From positions 1 to 64,000 of the forward strand of contig JBILKR010000013.1 in NCBI GenBank assembly GCA_044376575.1: a stretch of 64,000 nucleotides of DNA, given 5' to 3'. The first letter of the stretch is position 1. Every line of letters begins with the position of its first letter. Below are positions 60,292 through 64,000 of this stretch, piece after piece. The notes under the pieces are model-generated. The model was not told the DNA's origin. It made no database searches and worked only from the letters and a program-made list of their open reading frames with translations. The DNA comes from BA4 sp044376575 (GTDB lineage: Bacteria; Bacteroidota; Bacteroidia; CAIKAF01). A program made the position numbers and the translations under genes.

Positions 60292-61676
60292 GCGTGTGAT
60301 TTTTCAAGTTGCTCAATAAAGTCATTTATAGTAACACGTGACTGTTCGCCGGTTTGCATATTTTTTACCAGCAGAACATTTTCATTCATTTCATTTGATC
60401 CGATGCTGCAAACATATCGTACTTGTATCTTGTCGGCATACTCCATTTGTTTCTTAATTTTAACAGCATCCGGATAAATTCCACATTTCACATTTTTTCT
60501 TCTGAGTGTTTGTAAGAGTTGAAAACTAAAGTTAGCCTCTACTTCACCAAAGTTTAAAAAGAAATATTGATAACGTGTATGGTCAAGTGCCGGAAATAAG
60601 TTTTGGTTCAGCAATAAATCATAAATTCGATCTGCACCGAAAGATATGCCTACTCCAGATAGTCCATCCATTCCAAACACTCCCGTTAAGTTATCGTATC
60701 TTCCTCCCGCTGCAATGCTCCCAAAACCTGATCCGGGAACTTTCACTTCAAAAATACATCCTGTGTAGTAATCAAGACCTCGTGCAAGCGTAAAATCAAC
60801 ACATAGATTCTCGTTGGGTATCCCTGATGTTTTACATGTATCTATTACAAATTTTATTTCACTCAGTCCTGCTTTTCCAATTTCATTATCTGCAAGAAAA
60901 GTGGAAAGGAATTCTATGGCATGTTCGGGTTGTTCTGCAGCAGTTAATACCTTTTCAATGTGTTGCATGGTTTGATCAGAAAAAGTATGTGCTTTTAATT
61001 CATCCAGTACTTTTTCTTTCCCAATTTTATCTAGTTTATCTAATGCTACAGTAAACGCGGTAAGATGATCTTTGATACCTGCTACTTCTGCAATACCGGC
61101 CAGTATTTTACGGTTATTGATATGAATTTTAAATCCATCGATTTTTAATGTATGCAATGCTTCATAAAAAATAGAAACCAGTTCACATTCATTAAGCAAA
61201 GAGTTGGAACCTATAATATCAGCATCACATTGATAAAATTCACGGTATCTTCCTTTCTGTGGATTATCAGCCCTCCATACAGGTTGTATCTGATATCTTC
61301 TGAATGGCATGGGAAGTTCATGAAAATGCTGTACCACAAAGCGTGCGAAAGGAATAGTTAAATCGTAACGTAATGCTTTTTCACTGATGTATTTTGTAAA
61401 TTTTTTACTTTCAGTTTCATGTATGGTAAGTTCATTTTCTCTGGCTTCTTTCAGATAATCGCCGGAGTTCAGCACTTTAAATATTAATCGGTCACCTTCT
61501 TCACCATATTTTCCGGTTAAAGTTTCTAACTTCTCCATAGCCGGTGTTTCAATAGGCTCAAAGCCATATTTTTCATACACATTTCTGATGACCTGAAAAA
61601 TATAATTTCTACGGGCCATTTCCTGTGGACCAAAATCACGCATGCCTTTTGGGGCAGAAGGTTTCATTTTACTCAT
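60288..61676 (-). CDS. hisS: Histidyl-tRNA synthetase
   Basis: A 462-residue class II synthetase. Motifs: KGMRDFGPQEMARRNYIF at the start; the motif 2 region RRYQIQPVWRADNPQKGRYREFYQCDADIIG; the His-binding loop ARGLDYYTGCIFEV; motif 3 in GGRYDNLTGVFGMDGLSGVGISFGADRI; and a C-terminal anticodon-binding domain (KNVKCGIYPDAVKIKKQMEYADKI). It couples to hutH by overlap, which is an uncommon neighbour. A -7-like element, TAACTTCG, precedes the start codon on the minus strand but deviates from the consensus. Confidence 0.96.
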   Translation of the reverse strand: MSKMKPSAPKGMRDFGPQEMARRNYIFQVIRNVYEKYGFEPIETPAMEKLETLTGKYGEEGDRLIFKVLNSGDYLKEARENELTIHETESKKFTKYISEKALRYDLTIPFARFVVQHFHELPMPFRRYQIQPVWRADNPQKGRYREFYQCDADIIGSNSLLNECELVSIFYEALHTLKIDGFKIHINNRKILAGIAEVAGIKDHLTAFTVALDKLDKIGKEKVLDELKAHTFSDQTMQHIEKVLTAAEQPEHAIEFLSTFLADNEIGKAGLSEIKFVIDTCKTSGIPNENLCVDFTLARGLDYYTGCIFEVKVPGSGFGSIAAGGRYDNLTGVFGMDGLSGVGISFGADRIYDLLLNQNLFPALDHTRYQYFFLNFGEVEANFSFQLLQTLRRKNVKCGIYPDAVKIKKQMEYADKIQVRYVCSIGSNEMNENVLLVKNMQTGEQSRVTINDFIEQLEKSHA

Positions 61677-61708
61677 GTATAAAACTTTACTGCGAAGTTA
61701 GAAAAACG

Positions 61709-61737
61709 TTGCATTAAATAATGAAGTATTATCTTTG
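61709..61737 (+). promoter_or_regulatory. Bacteroidota-type promoter for the lipoprotein gene at 61756
   Basis: TTG at 61709-61711 and TATCTTTG at 61730-61737, with 18 nt between them. This is the best match in the window to TTG-N18/19-TAnnTTTG. The transcript start would be near 61744, about 12 nt before the ATG. Confidence 0.65.
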
Positions 61738-61755
61738 AATTCAAATTCATGAAGT

Positions 61756-62268
61756 ATGAAAAGAATTGTTTTATATGCTTTGATTCTTGGATCTGTTAGT
61801 ATAGGTTGCGGAAAAAAGAAGGATCCATCACTGACCTATTTTGACAATCCTCAGGCTTACGCTGAATATATTGCAAGTGAGCATACACAGTTATTGAAAC
61901 ATTATGATTTATTCATCAATGGCATCTCTGTGTTACCGGTTGATTCTGTTAAAATATATAAAGACAGTTTGTGTACTTTTTCATCCAATGCTACGAACAG
62001 ATTAAAGAAATTGGCTGATTTTAAGAGAAACACTGCATTTAGAGATAAGGCGATTCAATTTTTTTCTTTTTATAATCAGGAATGTTCATCTACACTTGAT
62101 GAAATGCTTGCAATTATTACCAAAGATTCGTTGGTCACAGAAAATGATTTTACACGTTACGAAGAACTGGCTTTGACTTTTAAACAAAAAGAATCACAAT
62201 TGAACGATTCTCTAATGGCTGCACAAAAAAAGTTTGCTGAAGAAAACTATCTTGTGCTTGGAAAGTAA
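61756..62268 (+). CDS. Putative lipoprotein, function unknown
   Basis: A 170-residue protein. The N-terminus is a lipoprotein signal ending SIGC. The mature part is largely helical and charged, with Cys at two places (SLCTFSSN and NQECSSTLD) and a long helical C-terminus (QKESQLNDSLMAAQKKFAEENYLV). This organisation suggests a small helical bundle at the envelope. I do not recognise the family. It is monocistronic with a good promoter and is convergent with the rhomboid gene. Confidence 0.68.
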   Translation: MKRIVLYALILGSVSIGCGKKKDPSLTYFDNPQAYAEYIASEHTQLLKHYDLFINGISVLPVDSVKIYKDSLCTFSSNATNRLKKLADFKRNTAFRDKAIQFFSFYNQECSSTLDEMLAIITKDSLVTENDFTRYEELALTFKQKESQLNDSLMAAQKKFAEENYLVLGK

Positions 62269-62277
62269 CTGATATAT

Positions 62278-62967
62278 TTATGATTTATTAAAGTTATCAT
62301 CCCATACATTCCCCTCATCAATCTCATTTTCGTCTTCATTATCGCTCAACTCCCATTCGTATTTTTCTTGTTGGGGTAATTTGTTTTTAAAATAGAAAGC
62401 CGCAAGCACACCTGCTAAAGCGCCGCTCAGATGTGCTTCCCACGATTGTTGCGGCTGAATGGGAAATAATCCCCAGAACATACTACCGTAAAGAAAAACA
62501 ACGAGTAATGAAATGGCCAGCAGACGGTAATTCTTGCTAAACCACCCTGAAAAAAATAAGAATGCAGCTAATCCGTAGATAAGTCCGGATGCACCAATAT
62601 GGTAACTTGGTCTGCCCATTAGCCATGTCCAGAAGCCACCTAGCAGCCAAATCAGTAAAAAACTTTTCCATCCAACTTCGGGGTAAAAATAAAAGGTAAA
62701 TGCACTAAGGATCAGCAGAGGTAAAGTATTACCAAGTATATGTTCAAGATCACCATGTATAAATGCAGAAAATAAAATTCCTTTTAATCCTTCAATACTT
62801 CGAGGGTAGATTCCAAACTCAACAAGAGACAGATGATTCCATTGTTCTATTGCAAAAACAATCCAGGTAGTTACGCAGATGAAAAATGAAAGTAAAATAG
62901 AGAATGCTAATTGTATCCAGGCTTTCTGCTGCTGATGGTTTGATTGATTTTGATCTCTCTCATTCAT
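62278..62967 (-). CDS. Rhomboid-family intramembrane serine protease
   Basis: A protein of 229 residues from the ATG at 62967; an ATG at 62994 would add nine residues and is possible. There are about six membrane helices. The catalytic pair is S127 in GASGLIYG and H179 in EAHLSGALAG; the HILGN block supplies an oxyanion-type His and Asn. Such enzymes cut membrane proteins in or near the bilayer. The acidic cytoplasmic C-terminus (ELSDNEDENEIDEG) is unusual. The substrate is unknown. Confidence 0.88.
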   Translation of the reverse strand: MNERDQNQSNHQQQKAWIQLAFSILLSFFICVTTWIVFAIEQWNHLSLVEFGIYPRSIEGLKGILFSAFIHGDLEHILGNTLPLLILSAFTFYFYPEVGWKSFLLIWLLGGFWTWLMGRPSYHIGASGLIYGLAAFLFFSGWFSKNYRLLAISLLVVFLYGSMFWGLFPIQPQQSWEAHLSGALAGVLAAFYFKNKLPQQEKYEWELSDNEDENEIDEGNVWDDNFNKS

Positions 62968-63047
62968 AATATAAATGTATGCATTATACAGCATAACATA
63001 TAATTATAGAAAGTTATACCAAAATTCTGATTACTTTTAAAATAAAA

Positions 63048-63464
63048 ATGAATACTGAAACAGTTTTTTTACTGAGTAATGCTTTTGTTCTACCTGCGTG
63101 GGTCCTTCTTTTTTTCTTTTCGCGACATAGAATCACAGAACAAATCGTGTATTCAGGGTTATGGCCTTTTTTACTTGCGTTGATGTATCTGGGTGCTTTA
63201 ATATTTGCCCTTACACAGCATGTGGCACTAGATTTCAGTTCCCTTGATGCCATTAAAAAATTATTTAGTACAGAATGGGGAGTAATAACGGGTTGGATAC
63301 ATTATTTATGCTTCGATTTACTGGTAGGAATATGGATCCGTAAACATTCAATCAAATACAGCATATCTTCAATAGTAGTTTTACCAAGTTTAATTTTTAC
63401 ATTTTTGTTAGGACCGATAGGATGGTCTGTTTATCTGATGAACTGGTATTTAAGAAAAAAATAA
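63048..63464 (+). CDS. ABA4-like (DUF4281) membrane protein
   Basis: A 138-residue protein with four predicted membrane helices. It opens VFLLSNAFVLPAWVLLFFF, with FDLLVGIWI in the third helix and LLGPIGWSVYLMNWYLRKK near the end; these are the marks of the ABA4 family. In plants it takes part in xanthophyll (neoxanthin) synthesis; the bacterial role is unknown. It lies 57 bp upstream of the ECF sigma gene on the same strand. Confidence 0.82.
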   Translation: MNTETVFLLSNAFVLPAWVLLFFFSRHRITEQIVYSGLWPFLLALMYLGALIFALTQHVALDFSSLDAIKKLFSTEWGVITGWIHYLCFDLLVGIWIRKHSIKYSISSIVVLPSLIFTFLLGPIGWSVYLMNWYLRKK

Positions 63465-63521
63465 AATGAACATGATTTTCAATTGTTCATCGTCAAATAC
63501 GATTAAATCTTTCCATCTGCG

Positions 63522-64000
63522 TTGAAATTTGAAGATTTATATGATCAGTATAAAATCATGGTGTTTAATTTGGCCATGCATTATCTTCATAATATCAGTG
63601 ATGCAGAAGAAATTACACAAGATGTTTTTGTTTCGGTTTATCAGGGGATGAATAGTTTTAAAAAGCAATCTCAATGGTCAACATGGATTTATAAAATTAC
63701 CATCAACAAATCGCTGGATAAAATTAAATCCAACAAACGAAAAAAAAGATGGGCTATGATTACCAGCATTTTTGAAGAACATTCAATGAAAATAAAACAT
63801 GAAAATCCAACCCATGAACACCCCGCATTTCAACTCGAACAAAAACAGGCAACAGATAGAATATGGAAGGCCATAGATCAGTTACCTGAGCATCAGAGAA
63901 CAGCCATCATTCTTTGTAAAATTGATCATCACTCCACAGCTGAAGCTGCTGAAATTATGGGATTAACAGTAAAGGCTGTAGAGTCGTTGATACATCGGGC
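63522..64000 (+). CDS. ECF RNA polymerase sigma factor, 3' end cut by the window
   Basis: An open frame from a TTG at 63522 gives 159 residues and runs off the window. Region 2 is at about 5-70: NISDAEEITQDVFVSVYQGMNSF and STWIYKITINKSLDKIKSNKRKK. Region 4 begins LPEHQRTAIILCKIDHHSTAEAAEIMG and continues to a VESLIHRA helix at the edge. A TAA lies in frame at 63504-63506, and the next ATG (63558) would remove part of region 2, so the TTG is the most plausible start. An anti-sigma factor, if present, would be beyond the window. Confidence 0.9.
   Translation, partial: MKFEDLYDQYKIMVFNLAMHYLHNISDAEEITQDVFVSVYQGMNSFKKQSQWSTWIYKITINKSLDKIKSNKRKKRWAMITSIFEEHSMKIKHENPTHEHPAFQLEQKQATDRIWKAIDQLPEHQRTAIILCKIDHHSTAEAAEIMGLTVKAVESLIHR

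Overview
The window is a chromosomal stretch of a member of the Bacteroidota. The evidence is AT-rich DNA, three secreted proteins ending in type IX secretion (T9SS) C-terminal sorting domains, SprB-type adhesin repeats, a SusC-like TonB receptor with an N-terminal carboxypeptidase-regulatory-like domain, several Bacteroidota-only families (DUF4920, DUF2141, NTP_transf_4), and TAnnTTTG -7 promoter elements. Weak Shine-Dalgarno sites and frequent TTG starts fit the same phylum. I cannot name the genus. No prophage, CRISPR array, complete IS element or replication origin is visible.

Layout. 1-3.8 kb: a STAS-domain fragment, pyrR-pyrB and an Uup-like ABC-F ATPase. 3.8-6.2 kb: a large T9SS-exported protein with a lysyl-oxidase domain that keeps the copper histidines and both cofactor residues. 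6.2-15.3 kb: AlkB-type repair dioxygenase, truA, an ABC exporter, a NUDIX hydrolase, lipoproteins, mnmD, TPR proteins and a YiiX-like hydrolase. 15.3-22 kb: plsY, a 1489-residue exported protein of unknown function, prmA and tpiA. 22-30 kb is an envelope block: thioesterase, LptF/G permease, a glycosyltransferase, LptD, N-acetylmuramoyl-L-alanine amidase and an MCE (MlaD) protein. 30.3-39.1 kb: a two-gene Fe-S oxidoreductase, ribosomal protein L31 type B, a GlmU-like protein, clpB, mpl and tRNA-Arg(CCG).

39.3-48 kb is gene-sparse and accessory in character. It holds a DUF2141 protein, an SDR enzyme, outer-membrane barrels, a tocopherol-cyclase-like protein, a flavodoxin-fold quinone reductase, a Bor-like lipoprotein with an unusual G+C-richer upstream element, a Crp/Fnr regulator and a TonB receptor. 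48.3-55 kb: a tight three-gene cluster (ParB-like/methyltransferase fusion, second methyltransferase, CgeB-like glycosyltransferase) followed by a 1164-residue SprB-repeat T9SS adhesin. 55-64 kb: a secreted nuclease with an OB-fold tail, a repeat-containing T9SS protein, the overlapping hisS-hutH-TIMP-like operon, a lipoprotein, a rhomboid protease, an ABA4-like membrane protein and the start of an ECF sigma factor.

The genes most worth following up are the T9SS lysyl-oxidase protein, the TIMP-like protein whose predicted mature N-terminus is Cys-Asp-Cys, the modification cluster next to the SprB adhesin, and the element upstream of the Bor-like gene. All functional calls come from reading motifs; no database search was possible.
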